A DNA stretch of 52,642 nt from an uncultured Negativicutes bacterium (GCA_900752195.1 CAADUJ010000002.1:1-52642), one strand, 5' to 3'; numbered from the stretch's first letter, positions 8,459 to 17,248 are shown. The notes: a model not told the origin generated them from the sequence alone. Numbers and translations: made by a program.

Positions 8459-8738
8459 AAAAAAAGCCTCTCATCCCTTCAAAGGGACGAAAGACCAGAG
8501 TTCTTCCGCGGTGCCACCCACATTGGCTATAATAGCCCAGCTTTCATGTACGGCCGAAGCGATACACGTTTCTTTGATACCGGTGGAACTACACCGTCGT
8601 ACCCTACTAGTTTCCGTTCAGGCCGCATCTCCCGAATCCATTCTGCCTGCTGATCTGGACCAAACTCCCACTGCCATTGGCTCGCTGTACCTGTCGCATC
8701 AGGCATACTCGTTTCGTTCATCGAATTCTATACGATTG
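8459..8738 (-). promoter_or_regulatory. T-box leader, tryptophan-specific
   Basis: Read on the minus strand, the leader contains the conserved T-box GGGTGGCACCGCGG at 8506-8519, followed by a 12-bp terminator hairpin (GTCTTTCGTCCC with GGGATGAGAGGC) and a T run. The triplet TGG at 8638-8640, in the context CAGAA-TGG-ATTC on the 3' side of stem I, is the likely specifier (Trp). The bulge TGGC (8513-8516) complements a GCCA end, as in tRNA-Trp with G73. Uncharged tRNA-Trp should favour the antiterminator and turn on the ECF transporter genes. Confidence 0.92.
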
Positions 8739-8744
8739 ATTTAA

Positions 8745-8772
8745 ATTATACGCAAAATAAGCCATTTGTCAA
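8745..8772 (-). promoter_or_regulatory. Sigma-70 type promoter of the T-box operon
   Basis: On the minus strand, TTGACA (8767-8772) and TATAAT (8745-8750) are separated by 16 bases. Both hexamers are perfect consensus. Transcription would start at about 8738, the 5' end of the T-box leader. Confidence 0.88.
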
Positions 8773-9052
8773 GATAATTCACCTGTCAACAAGCATAGAA
8801 AATACAAGATGTCACGCTATCTTACGCCTATGCCCGGACGATTATCGGCTCAGCTTACACCACGGCTATCAGACTCAGTCCGTATAGGCATCACTGGCTA
8901 AGACACGTTTCCTATCTAAGAGCACGCAAGCACTCCCGCCTGAACCGTTCGCTCCACTCTGCATATTTCAGAAATATTACCGATTTTATACAGTGCCATC
9001 ATATTTCCCATTTAAAATACATACTGTCATACAAACAGGAGGAGGTCCTACC
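8773..9052. other. Intergenic region without recognised gene
   Basis: About 280 bases lie between the T-box promoter and the Tat-exported HD protein. I see no open frame with a ribosome site, no tRNA and no known riboswitch motif. It presumably holds the promoter for the gene at 9053. AGGAGG stands just before that ATG. Confidence 0.5.
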
Positions 9053-10222
9053 ATGAACGATACCCACAACGATACATTATCCCTTTCACGGCGCTGTTTT
9101 TTCAAACTCGCAGCCGGCACTGCTGCTACTTGTGCCGGCTTTGTCATGCCTGCCTTATCTCTTGCAGCCGGAAAGGACTCAGATGAAACACGTCGCATCA
9201 AAGCCGTATCTTTTTCCGCTATACCTCAAGATGCAATTACCTGTGCCAACGAATCGCCATTCATAGACAAGTGCTGGAACGAAGTCCTGTCCCTGGCCGG
9301 CTCCATTTCAGACACAGCTTTGCGTCAGTCCGTCATGGATCTGCTAAAAAATCCTGTTCCTACTTTCATGCAGGAATATCGCTCATCTGCTTCCATTAGC
9401 CAGCTCTACAGTGCCTTAGCTGCCCAACATCTTATTGATACATCGAAAATCGATGAAGCCCATCTTTTACCGCCCTATTCCGGTGCAGTCCAGGCATTCA
9501 GGACAGCTCCCGGCAGCGGCTACGGCAGCCATCATCCCTATCCCGGTGGTCTTGCGTCCCACGTAAGCACCAATATGCATATTACGAACTATATCTGCCA
9601 GACATATACAGAAGTTTTCCTCTATCACGTCAACCGCGACATCGCCATGGCAGGTCAGGCCTTGCACGATATTGCCAAACCGTTCGTATTCCAGTGGCAG
9701 AAAGACGGTTCTTCCCTGAAGGAATATACCATTGCCGGCCAAGGTGCCCATCATACGATTTCCTTAGCTGAAGTCATTTACCGCGATTTCCCGCCAGAAG
9801 AAGTTATCGCCCAAGCCTGCGCTCACGGTGCGCCGACGTCAAAACAAGATGAAGCTGACGTCGTAGGCTGGTTAAAAGCAGCCTCACTCATAGCTGGGAA
9901 AGATCCTATTGCCTATGGCCTTCTAAATCGCAATGGCGATGGTCTTCCTACACCTCATCATCAGGAAGGGTACATCGTTCATTTAGGCGATCACGACTGG
10001 GTATTATCTTCGCCAGCTGCACAGAAATCGGTACGCCTCTTGAAGAAGATTGCCGTCCAAAAATACGATATGACGCCAGCCGATATAGAGGCTGCGCCGT
10101 TCCATCACTTCCGCAATTACATTGGCTCCCAGCTTTCGTACATGTTCCTCCATCATCTCGAAGCCAATCGTGATGGCCTGGAACAAGCCTATGGACAAAT
10201 ACAGTCCGTCATCAAGAAATAA
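9053..10222 (+). CDS. Tat-exported HD-domain protein, function unknown
   Basis: The 389-residue protein begins with a twin-arginine signal: SRRCFFK at residues 12-18, then a hydrophobic stretch to about residue 39 ending SLAAG. The mature part contains an HD-superfamily pattern: HHPYPGGLASH (H170), ALHDIAKP (H205-D206), QGAHHTIS (H233, H234) and CAHGAP (H258). HD proteins are metal-dependent phosphohydrolases that usually act in the cytosol; export by Tat suggests folding with metal before translocation. The ATG at 9053 has AGGAGG upstream; a longer frame from 8993 would bury the signal. It stands alone, with a strong terminator after it. Confidence 0.75.
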   Translation: MNDTHNDTLSLSRRCFFKLAAGTAATCAGFVMPALSLAAGKDSDETRRIKAVSFSAIPQDAITCANESPFIDKCWNEVLSLAGSISDTALRQSVMDLLKNPVPTFMQEYRSSASISQLYSALAAQHLIDTSKIDEAHLLPPYSGAVQAFRTAPGSGYGSHHPYPGGLASHVSTNMHITNYICQTYTEVFLYHVNRDIAMAGQALHDIAKPFVFQWQKDGSSLKEYTIAGQGAHHTISLAEVIYRDFPPEEVIAQACAHGAPTSKQDEADVVGWLKAASLIAGKDPIAYGLLNRNGDGLPTPHHQEGYIVHLGDHDWVLSSPAAQKSVRLLKKIAVQKYDMTPADIEAAPFHHFRNYIGSQLSYMFLHHLEANRDGLEQAYGQIQSVIKK

Positions 10223-10235
10223 TCGTACGGCTCAA

Positions 10236-10275
10236 AAAAAGCGTTGACTCCCGGCACAGGGAATCAACGCTTTTT
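10236..10275. terminator. Bidirectional terminator
   Basis: Arms 10236-10252 and 10259-10275 pair with one mismatch; the stem core GCGTTGA/TCAACGC is flanked by A and T runs. It separates the HD protein from the convergent LacI regulator. Confidence 0.88.
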
Positions 10276-10287
10276 ATGTATCGCGCC

Positions 10288-11304
10288 TCATAGCGGCGAC
10301 GATTGACCAATAATTTTCGTGCCTTCTAAATATTTCACCGTCGGATTGGGAATATTCTTTTGAATCAAATCGACAGTAAGAATCAGGCACTCTTTACCAA
10401 TTTCCCCCATAGGAATATCGATACGCGATAAAGAAGGTACTGTAAAATCATTGATTTCAGGCATATTAATACCAATTGTAAACACTTCTATATCTTCAGG
10501 TACAGAAATACCAAGCTCAGAGCACCCAAAGAGCATGCCATGGGCCAGTACGTCGGATTCACAGAACATGGCTTTATGAAGATTCCCCGTACGATAGAGC
10601 TCCTTGCAGACCTCATAGGCGCTGGCACTAGACGTATCACAAAGGAAAATATGGTCCTGCGGCACAGGATGACCTGCCTCTTCATACGTATCGAGAAAGC
10701 CTTGCATCCATTGGCGCATGATAGGGAACGACGTGTCGTGAGTTAAGACGCCGGCATCGTACATCTGTTTCGCCAGAAAGTGCTGCGCCACATTTTTACC
10801 TACCTTATAGTTATCCATCGTCACGCTGCTGTACTTCGGCGATTCCCGATTAAAGAGGACGACAGGGCATGGCGGAACGTAGCGATTATTGAGAAAATCC
10901 ATGTCCGCATTAGACATATTCGCAATGATGATACCATTAAAGAAATCATGTCGCGTCGAAAGCATCTTATCTTCCAGCTGATCGACCTCATAGGGTATGA
11001 CGGTAAGACGGATATTCTTCTTCTGGCACATAATGCCTTCTTGCAGCCCCAATGTGATACGAGCCAAATAATTGATACGGAAGTCTGTAGCCCAGTAAAA
11101 CGCAATAGCATAGCTGTCTTCCTGAGAAGACCGTAATTTCTTTGCCGATTGGTTAGGAACGTAGTTCAATTCCTGGGCGATGGCATAAATCCGTGCTTGT
11201 GTTTCTTCTGATATTTTTCGTTCTTTCCCCTTACCGTTCAATACGATGGAAACTGTCGCAATCGATACGCCAGCTTCTTTCGCAATATCTTTAATGGTAG
11301 ACAC
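10288..11304 (-). CDS. LacI-family transcriptional regulator
   Basis: The 338-residue protein opens with the LacI helix-turn-helix: IKDIAKEAGVSIATVSIVLNG, and the hinge region NYVPNQSAKKLRS. The rest is a periplasmic-binding-protein-like sensor domain that would bind a sugar or related ligand. The start is GTG, with AAGGGGG seven bases upstream. It lies 32 bases after the DUF3343 gene on the same strand and may be read through from it. No sugar-uptake operon is adjacent, so its regulon is unknown. Confidence 0.88.
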   Translation of the reverse strand: MSTIKDIAKEAGVSIATVSIVLNGKGKERKISEETQARIYAIAQELNYVPNQSAKKLRSSQEDSYAIAFYWATDFRINYLARITLGLQEGIMCQKKNIRLTVIPYEVDQLEDKMLSTRHDFFNGIIIANMSNADMDFLNNRYVPPCPVVLFNRESPKYSSVTMDNYKVGKNVAQHFLAKQMYDAGVLTHDTSFPIMRQWMQGFLDTYEEAGHPVPQDHIFLCDTSSASAYEVCKELYRTGNLHKAMFCESDVLAHGMLFGCSELGISVPEDIEVFTIGINMPEINDFTVPSLSRIDIPMGEIGKECLILTVDLIQKNIPNPTVKYLEGTKIIGQSSPL

Positions 11305-11336
11305 GTGTCTTCCCCCTTATCCTAATAAACTGGTAC

Positions 11337-11609
11337 TTACGTCGGCAACTCCACTCGTTCATAGGTTGCACGCAATCCTATCCGTGTTGCATGGTATATC
11401 CCCTCATAGGTGCATCTATGATCTGCGAGGAGCGCCTGCAATAGCATTTCTTCCTGTAACTCGTATTTCAAGGCAAATCCACACGTAGCATCTATCGATG
11501 GTGGCGTCGGAATGATCCGTACTGTAAACCCGGCCTCCTTACTTTCGGTTTCTGCCCGTAATGCCTCCCGCGTCGATGAAAATACGACAATGCCAAAGGT
11601 TTCCGTCAT
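11337..11609 (-). CDS. DUF3343 protein (putative Se/S carrier-like)
   Basis: This small protein of about 90 residues begins FGIVVFSSTREALRAE and contains IPTPPSIDATCGFALKY, the pattern of the DUF3343 family, which has been suggested to carry sulfur or selenium on its cysteine. Its ATG overlaps the yedF stop by one base (TGATG); a GTG one codon earlier is also possible. The order cysteine desulfurase, yedF, DUF3343 is a known arrangement in selenium-associated gene clusters. The role is inferred from the family and context only. Confidence 0.8.
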   Translation of the reverse strand: MTETFGIVVFSSTREALRAETESKEAGFTVRIIPTPPSIDATCGFALKYELQEEMLLQALLADHRCTYEGIYHATRIGLRATYERVELPT

Positions 11610-12205
11610 CACGGCCGCACAATCCGCTGGGCCGTCCGCATCATTTCCAGGATACGGTACAGATTCGTCACTTCACCAACGGCTACTTTATCAGTCAAGC
11701 CATAATAATTAAGGCATGTGCCACAAGCGTAAATGGAAACGCCATGGTCGGCAAGGTTTTGCAGATCTTCCAACGATTCTGAGCCCTCTGTGACCAAAGG
11801 CACGCCGCCGTTATAAAAAATGACAGCATCCGGCAGGACATCCTGCTCCGTCAGGGAATAGATGAACGTCTTAAGAAGGGTCTTGCCCAATACATCATCG
11901 CCAATGCCCATCGTCGGTGCACCGATGACAACGATATACGAATCATCTACGGCTGCCGCAGCGAGCGGTTCCTCCGTCATGACAGGACGCCCATCTTTTT
12001 TGACGACCGTAACGATATAATGGGTCGGCGATTCTTCTGTCATCGTATAGTCGCAGCCTAGTTGTTCCGCCATCTTGCGTAAATTTTCCGTTGCAATCTT
12101 ATTATCTACTGTAATCTGGACGGCATCATGTTCCTTTAAAGCCTTGCGCGTTTCAATGACCGGCAAGGGACAAGCTTTTCCTAGTGCATTGATTTGTATC
12201 ATCAT
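11609..12205 (-). CDS. yedF: YedF, TusA-like sulfurtransferase of selenium metabolism type
   Basis: The 198-residue protein has an N-terminal TusA-like domain with the signature ACPLPVIETRKAL, including the persulfide-forming cysteine C12, and a C-terminal DsrE/F-like domain beginning about residue 90 (YIVVIGAPTMGIGDD) with a conserved cysteine pattern CGTCLNYY. This two-domain layout is that of the selenium metabolism protein YedF. It would accept sulfur or selenium from the cysteine desulfurase encoded 77 bases upstream. No selD, selA or selB is in the window. ATGATG follows AGAGGT. Confidence 0.85.
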   Translation of the reverse strand: MMIQINALGKACPLPVIETRKALKEHDAVQITVDNKIATENLRKMAEQLGCDYTMTEESPTHYIVTVVKKDGRPVMTEEPLAAAAVDDSYIVVIGAPTMGIGDDVLGKTLLKTFIYSLTEQDVLPDAVIFYNGGVPLVTEGSESLEDLQNLADHGVSIYACGTCLNYYGLTDKVAVGEVTNLYRILEMMRTAQRIVRP

Positions 12206-12282
12206 ATACGTACCTCTTTCATACTCTCTTTCTAGTATACACTTTTATACTCATATGGAGCAATACACTGTGTTTTACTTCA

Positions 12283-13428
12283 TTATAACAATTTTTGTAA
12301 CTTTTCTAAAGCATCTAATGCAGCATGTATATCATTTTTTTGTGTAAATACAGAAAACGAAAAACGTACCGTTCCCTGCCGTGCCGTACCTAGAGCTTCA
12401 TGCATGAGCGGGGCACAGTGAAAGGCCGACCGCGTGGCAATTTCATACTGCTGCCACAGGATATCGCTTACCGTTGTCGATTCAATGCCCTTTACGTTAA
12501 GAGAAATAACAGGAACCCGCTGCCTTGTCCAGTCGCCATAGACGGTAATGTAGTCGAGCTTTTTCAGTCCATCATAAAAAATCCGGCTCAGCTCGTCCTC
12601 TTTCCTGACGATATTCTCCATACCCCGCCCCTGCAGATAGGCCATGGCAGCGGCAAGACCGGCAATGCCAGCAACATTCGCCGTCCCAGCCTCAAACAGA
12701 CCGGGGAAATCACGAGGCTGTTCTTTTGAAAATGATTGGACACCATCGCCACCTGTCATATATGGCTGTATAGGCACATCATTACGAATACATACGCCGC
12801 CAGTTCCACCCGGTCCATAGAGTGATTTATGGCCTGTAAAACAGAAGGCCCCTATCCCCTCATCAGACAGGTCGACAGGAATAGCCCCCGCCGCCTGGGC
12901 ACCATCGACGATGAGAAATATGCCTTTATGGCGACACCATTCTTTAATCTCATCGAGACGCACGACATTGCCCGTCACATTCGACGCCATAGGCAAGACG
13001 AGAGCCTTCGTTTTTGCCGTTACGAATCGGTCCAAATCGTCATATCGCAGCCTTCCCGTCACGGCTTCGGCACCAATAATATCTACACCTACACCGGCTC
13101 GTTGCAGCTGATAAAGTGGCCTCAGAACAGCATTATGGTCCCATGCCGTAGCGATGACGTGGTCACCTTTCTGCAACAACCCCTTTAACACCATATTCAG
13201 TGCCGTCGTAGCGTTGTGGGTAAAGGCGATTTCATAGTTTTTTCCAGCATGAAAGAAATGGCTCGCTATATTTCGCGCCTCTTCCACCTTTTTCATGGCC
13301 TTCAAAGCATAGCCATGGGTTCCCCGAGACGGATTACCATAAGCCTTGCTCGTCAGGACATGATAAACGGCTTCTGCTACACAGAGTGGCTTTTCCACAG
13401 TCGTTGCCGCATTATCCATATAATACAT
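12283..13428 (-). CDS. Cysteine desulfurase family protein (class V aminotransferase)
   Basis: This protein of about 381 residues is a PLP enzyme of the IscS/SufS fold. It shows MDNAATT at the N-terminus, THNAT, the aspartate segment VDGAQAAG, the Schiff-base lysine in TGHKSLYGPGG, and the mobile-loop cysteine in AFHCAPL. It takes sulfur from cysteine (or selenium from selenocysteine) and passes it to a carrier. The ATG at 13428 follows AGGTGG by five bases; a GTG three codons earlier overlaps that site. The yedF and DUF3343 genes follow, so it is likely the donor for YedF rather than a general Fe-S desulfurase. Confidence 0.87.
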   Translation of the reverse strand: MYYMDNAATTVEKPLCVAEAVYHVLTSKAYGNPSRGTHGYALKAMKKVEEARNIASHFFHAGKNYEIAFTHNATTALNMVLKGLLQKGDHVIATAWDHNAVLRPLYQLQRAGVGVDIIGAEAVTGRLRYDDLDRFVTAKTKALVLPMASNVTGNVVRLDEIKEWCRHKGIFLIVDGAQAAGAIPVDLSDEGIGAFCFTGHKSLYGPGGTGGVCIRNDVPIQPYMTGGDGVQSFSKEQPRDFPGLFEAGTANVAGIAGLAAAMAYLQGRGMENIVRKEDELSRIFYDGLKKLDYITVYGDWTRQRVPVISLNVKGIESTTVSDILWQQYEIATRSAFHCAPLMHEALGTARQGTVRFSFSVFTQKNDIHAALDALEKLQKLL

Positions 13429-13444
13429 ACGTACCACCTCATGA

Positions 13445-13476
13445 TAAAAAAAGGCAGCCCCCGGAGGAACTGCCTA
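13445..13476 (-). terminator. Terminator of purB
   Basis: On the minus strand AGGCAG and CTGCCT form the stem, with inner CC/GG pairing, followed by seven T. It lies 13 bases after the purB stop and before the cysteine desulfurase gene. Confidence 0.85.
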
Positions 13477-13488
13477 TGTATACACAAA

Positions 13489-14781
13489 TCAAAGACCAAA
13501 TCGAGCAAAAATCGTATCGACGTGACGCAACATCTTCTTGACATCAAAGCAGCCTTCAATATCTTTATTGGTCATAAATTTTGCAATATCTTCATCCTTT
13601 TTCAGGTTTTCAAGGAAATCTTCCCCATCAATCCATCGTTTCATGGCATTCCGCTGTACCCAACGATATGCCTGTTCACGAACAGCTCCCTTTTCGACGA
13701 GCGTATTGAGCAAAATAGGACTATAAATGAGACCGCCTGTTAAGTTGAGGTCCTTCATCATCTTATCGGGATAGACGAGGAGCTTATCAATGACCCGCGT
13801 AAAGGTCTGGAGCATGTAATCAAGGGCAATTGTGCTGTCCGGCAAAATGATGCGTTCTACAGAAGAATGAGAAATATCACGTTCGTGCCAAAGAGCAACA
13901 TCTTCCAAAGCTGCCTGGGCATTCCCCCGAATGACACGGGCAAGGCCACACATGCGTTCACATGTAATGGGATTTCGTTTATGCGGCATAATGGAAGACC
14001 CCTTCTGCTTCGGGCTGAAATATTCTTCTGCTTCCCGGACTTCAGTCCGTTGGAGATGACGGATTTCCGTGGCAAATTTATCAATGGAGCTGGCAATGAC
14101 GGCTAACGTCGTCACGAATTCAGCATGGCGGTCACGCTGTAATGTCTGCGACGAAATAGGCGATGCTTCAATGCCAAGATGCTGGCATACATATTGTTCC
14201 ACAAAGGGGTCGATATCGGCATACGTACCAACAGCACCGGAAATTTTACCAACGGCGATTGTCTTTTTCGCCCGTTTCATCCGTTCGATATTCCGTTCCG
14301 TTTCAGCGAGCCAGTTGCACAGTTTAAGGCCGAACGTCGTCGCTTCTGCATGGATACCATGGGTACGGCCAATACACGGCGTGTATTTAAATTCTACAGC
14401 CCGGCGGCGCAAGACGTCACGGAAGTTTTCCAAATCCTTGATAAGGAGATCCGAAGCTTGTTTGAGCATATATCCCATAGCCGTATCCTTTACGTCTGTC
14501 GACGTCAGTCCCAAATGGACATACTTTCCGGCTTCTCCGATATTTTCAGACAGTGTCGATACGAAAGCAGCAATATCATGGTGTGTTTCAGCTTCGATTT
14601 CATGAATACGTTCTACAGAGAAAGCAGCTTTTTCGCGAATTTCCTTTGCAGCTTCTTTCGGAATGTTGCCTAATTCAGCCTGGGCTTCACTAGCAAGAAT
14701 TTCAACTTGTTTCAGCGTATCCCATTCATTGTACTCAGCCCAGATGTTACCCATTTCTTCATTCGTATAACGTGGTATCAC
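13489..14781 (-). CDS. purB: Adenylosuccinate lyase
   Basis: This 430-residue protein belongs to the fumarase/aspartase superfamily. Its signature loop reads SSIMPHKRNPI near residue 260, and GRTHGIHAEATTFG and LTSTDVKD give the other two conserved regions with the catalytic His and Ser. It acts twice in purine synthesis, splitting SAICAR and adenylosuccinate to release fumarate. The start is GTG, nine bases after AAAGGAG. It forms a separate unit with its own terminator. Confidence 0.95.
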   Translation of the reverse strand: MIPRYTNEEMGNIWAEYNEWDTLKQVEILASEAQAELGNIPKEAAKEIREKAAFSVERIHEIEAETHHDIAAFVSTLSENIGEAGKYVHLGLTSTDVKDTAMGYMLKQASDLLIKDLENFRDVLRRRAVEFKYTPCIGRTHGIHAEATTFGLKLCNWLAETERNIERMKRAKKTIAVGKISGAVGTYADIDPFVEQYVCQHLGIEASPISSQTLQRDRHAEFVTTLAVIASSIDKFATEIRHLQRTEVREAEEYFSPKQKGSSIMPHKRNPITCERMCGLARVIRGNAQAALEDVALWHERDISHSSVERIILPDSTIALDYMLQTFTRVIDKLLVYPDKMMKDLNLTGGLIYSPILLNTLVEKGAVREQAYRWVQRNAMKRWIDGEDFLENLKKDEDIAKFMTNKDIEGCFDVKKMLRHVDTIFARFGL

Positions 14782-14906
14782 TTACTATCTCTCCTTTGGA
14801 ATATAAAGGTATTAGAAAACGCTTACGCCAACATTATACACTATCGGGGCACACCTATCCAGTTAATACAAAAATTTCTCCTGAAATAGAGGCTTTATGG
14901 CAAGGC

Positions 14907-16301
14907 TTACACGTGTATTTCATCTAAATAGCGCCGCAAAATAGAAAATCCCTTTTCCAGCCGATTCTGCGACGGTGTCGAACAAAGAGAAATTCGGAGA
15001 TATGGCCGTTCTTCCGGTGCGACGGCAAACCGCCCTGAATGGTAGACCCGGACATGGCGGCGCAAGAGCTCTTCTTCGATCGCGTAATACGGTTTTCTCG
15101 TTTCAATAGGCAGCCACCGATAATAACTGACAGGGCTCGTCAAAGGACAAGCTTCCGGAAAATACCGTTCAAAAAGGTCGTTATTCTTCTGTGCCCATTG
15201 GCATTTCTTCTGAGCAATATCATAAGCACTACCATTGAGGACGAGTTCTGTAATGACCTCAGCATCAAAAGCCGACGTCTTTATGTTGACATTCGCAAGA
15301 CCATGCATAAGTTCTTTCTTATGACTTTCAGGAAATGCCATATAGGCAATGCGCAGTCCCGGACAAAGGCTCTTTGTCATTCCGCATATATACACGCTCT
15401 TACCACCCAATAGAGAAAAGAACGACACAACCAGTTTTCCTGCAGCCGCTTCCAGCCATGCAGCAATATCATCTTCAATGAGAAGGAGATCATACGTCTT
15501 TATGACCTTGGCCAACGCCCTGCGCCGCTCTATTTGTATCGTACGTGTCGTCGGGTTCGCACATGTCGGAATAAGGTAAATGCCTTTTACACTCCGGCCT
15601 ATACATTGACGCTCTAATTCAGACGGATCCATGCCCTCCGCATCCCCCTTTATGGGCAGCAATTTTATGTGAAGCAGTTTCGCTAACTCAATAAAATTAG
15701 AATACGTATACGTGTCGACGGCAATCGTATCACCTGGTGAAAAAAGAGAAATCAAGGCGACAGTCAACGCATTCTGAGCCCCTGAAAAGATAGCGACATG
15801 GTCCACGTCCGTATGGACTGAAAGCTGTTCGAGCCAACGCACAGCTGCCGACCGTTGATGCAGCTGACCAGCCGGTTGCGTATAGCTATACAGACTCCGA
15901 AGATAGCCTTTTTCTATGACCGACCTGGTAGCCGCTTCAATGGGCTCACTATATTCACAGAAGCCATTGATAGCCCCTAATTCAATCCATGATTCTTCTG
16001 TAGGAGCTATCAGCGTCGTATCGCCCGATGAATGGGGTGCCACAAAGGTTCCCTTGCCGATAGTTCCATAAATGAGCCCTTTCTTCTTGCAGATGTCGTA
16101 AGCGCGCGTAATTGTCGTATAATTGACATCAAGATAATCCGCAATTTCCCGTTGTGGCGGTAACTGTGTGCCTTCCTTAAGGAGTCCCTGTCTGATGGAT
16201 TTCTCTAAATCACGAGCCAGCCATTGGTAATACGGATGTGTTACGTTTTGTTTATCCGGTTTCCACGTCAACGGATAGGAGTCAAAAGAATTCACCGGCA
16301 T
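14907..16301 (-). CDS. MocR/PdxR-type transcriptional regulator (GntR HTH plus aminotransferase domain)
   Basis: The protein has about 464 residues. The N-terminal winged helix (GTQLPPQREIADYLDVNYTT) is of the GntR kind, and the rest is a fold-type I aminotransferase domain with NPTT and the PLP lysine in GMTKSLCPGLR. Such regulators often sense PLP or amino acids. The ATG at 16301 lies nine bases after AGGAGG; an ATG at 16307 is only three bases from it. It is divergent from a PhzF-like gene, and a perfect palindrome sits between them, the probable operator for both. Confidence 0.87.
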   Translation of the reverse strand: MPVNSFDSYPLTWKPDKQNVTHPYYQWLARDLEKSIRQGLLKEGTQLPPQREIADYLDVNYTTITRAYDICKKKGLIYGTIGKGTFVAPHSSGDTTLIAPTEESWIELGAINGFCEYSEPIEAATRSVIEKGYLRSLYSYTQPAGQLHQRSAAVRWLEQLSVHTDVDHVAIFSGAQNALTVALISLFSPGDTIAVDTYTYSNFIELAKLLHIKLLPIKGDAEGMDPSELERQCIGRSVKGIYLIPTCANPTTRTIQIERRRALAKVIKTYDLLLIEDDIAAWLEAAAGKLVVSFFSLLGGKSVYICGMTKSLCPGLRIAYMAFPESHKKELMHGLANVNIKTSAFDAEVITELVLNGSAYDIAQKKCQWAQKNNDLFERYFPEACPLTSPVSYYRWLPIETRKPYYAIEEELLRRHVRVYHSGRFAVAPEERPYLRISLCSTPSQNRLEKGFSILRRYLDEIHV

Positions 16302-16326
16302 CTTCATGCACCTCCTGTATTGTTGC

Positions 16327-16350
16327 ACATACAATTTTAATATTGTATGT
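16327..16350. promoter_or_regulatory. Palindromic operator candidate between mocR and phzF
   Basis: ACATACAAT (16327-16335) and its exact reverse complement (16342-16350) flank six bases. It lies in the short divergent promoter region, where a MocR-type regulator would be expected to bind. Confidence 0.7.
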
Positions 16351-16413
16351 ATGTTACGTCTATCGTACAATAAACGTAACAAAAAAGAAACCTTATATGA
16401 CAGAGGAGTGATC

Positions 16414-17202
16414 ATGATGACAACTATTACACAGTATATCGTCGACGCCTTTACGGACAAAGTCTTTGCTGGAAACCCTGCTGCGTTGTGCCTCTTGGAA
16501 AAATGGCTTCCTGATGAAACTTTACAGGATATTGCTAAAGAAAATAACTATTCCGAAACGGCTTATACGATTCAGAACGAAGACGGTACATATGAACTTC
16601 GTTGGTTTACGCCAGGCGGCGAAGTCAAACTCTGTGGCCATGCCACATTGGGAACGGCCTTTGTCATCCTGACTTGCGTAGCACCATCCCGGACGAGCGT
16701 TACCTTCCACACCGTATCGGGAGACCTGGTCGTAACGAAACAAGAAGACCTCTTTTTCATGGATTTCCCATCGTACGAGCTGACAGAAGTGCCCGTCACA
16801 GATGCCATGGAAAAAGCCATCGGTGTACGTCCTTTGAAAGCCTATATAGGAGACGACCTCTTATGCGTACTGCCTCACGATAAAGATGTCATTATGTGCA
16901 CGCCTGACATGGAAACCATCAAAGGTCTTGACGGCTTATTGCTCCATATTACGGCAGCTGGCAAGGACTACGACTGTGTAAGCCGCTCCTTTGCGCCAAA
17001 ACTGGACGTACCTGAAGATCCCGTCTGCGGCCGCGGTCACTGCCATATCGTTCCCTACTGGGCCGATATCAAGGGAAAAAAAGACATCCTTGCCTTCCAG
17101 GCTTCTCCGAGAAGCGGCGTCCTCTATTGTACGTATAAGGGAGACCGCACTGTGCTAGGTGGTAAAGCCGCACTCTTTTCGACGGGTGAAATATACGTAT
17201 AA
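16414..17202 (+). CDS. PhzF-family isomerase/epimerase-like protein
   Basis: The protein has 262 residues. It shows the PhzF N-terminal pattern VDAFTDKVFAGNPAAL, the catalytic glutamate in NNYSETAYT, and LCGHATLG, followed by a second half with DPVCGRGHCHIVPYW, the mirrored glycine-rich segment. PhzF-like proteins isomerise small carbocyclic or amino-acid-like substrates without cofactor; the substrate here is unknown, and there is no phenazine pathway. AGAGGAG precedes ATGATG at 16414. It is divergent from the MocR regulator, which probably controls it. Confidence 0.87.
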   Translation: MMTTITQYIVDAFTDKVFAGNPAALCLLEKWLPDETLQDIAKENNYSETAYTIQNEDGTYELRWFTPGGEVKLCGHATLGTAFVILTCVAPSRTSVTFHTVSGDLVVTKQEDLFFMDFPSYELTEVPVTDAMEKAIGVRPLKAYIGDDLLCVLPHDKDVIMCTPDMETIKGLDGLLLHITAAGKDYDCVSRSFAPKLDVPEDPVCGRGHCHIVPYWADIKGKKDILAFQASPRSGVLYCTYKGDRTVLGGKAALFSTGEIYV

Positions 17203-17248
17203 AAAAGCAGAGCCTTCATAGGTCCTGCTATACTATGCAACCACTTGT

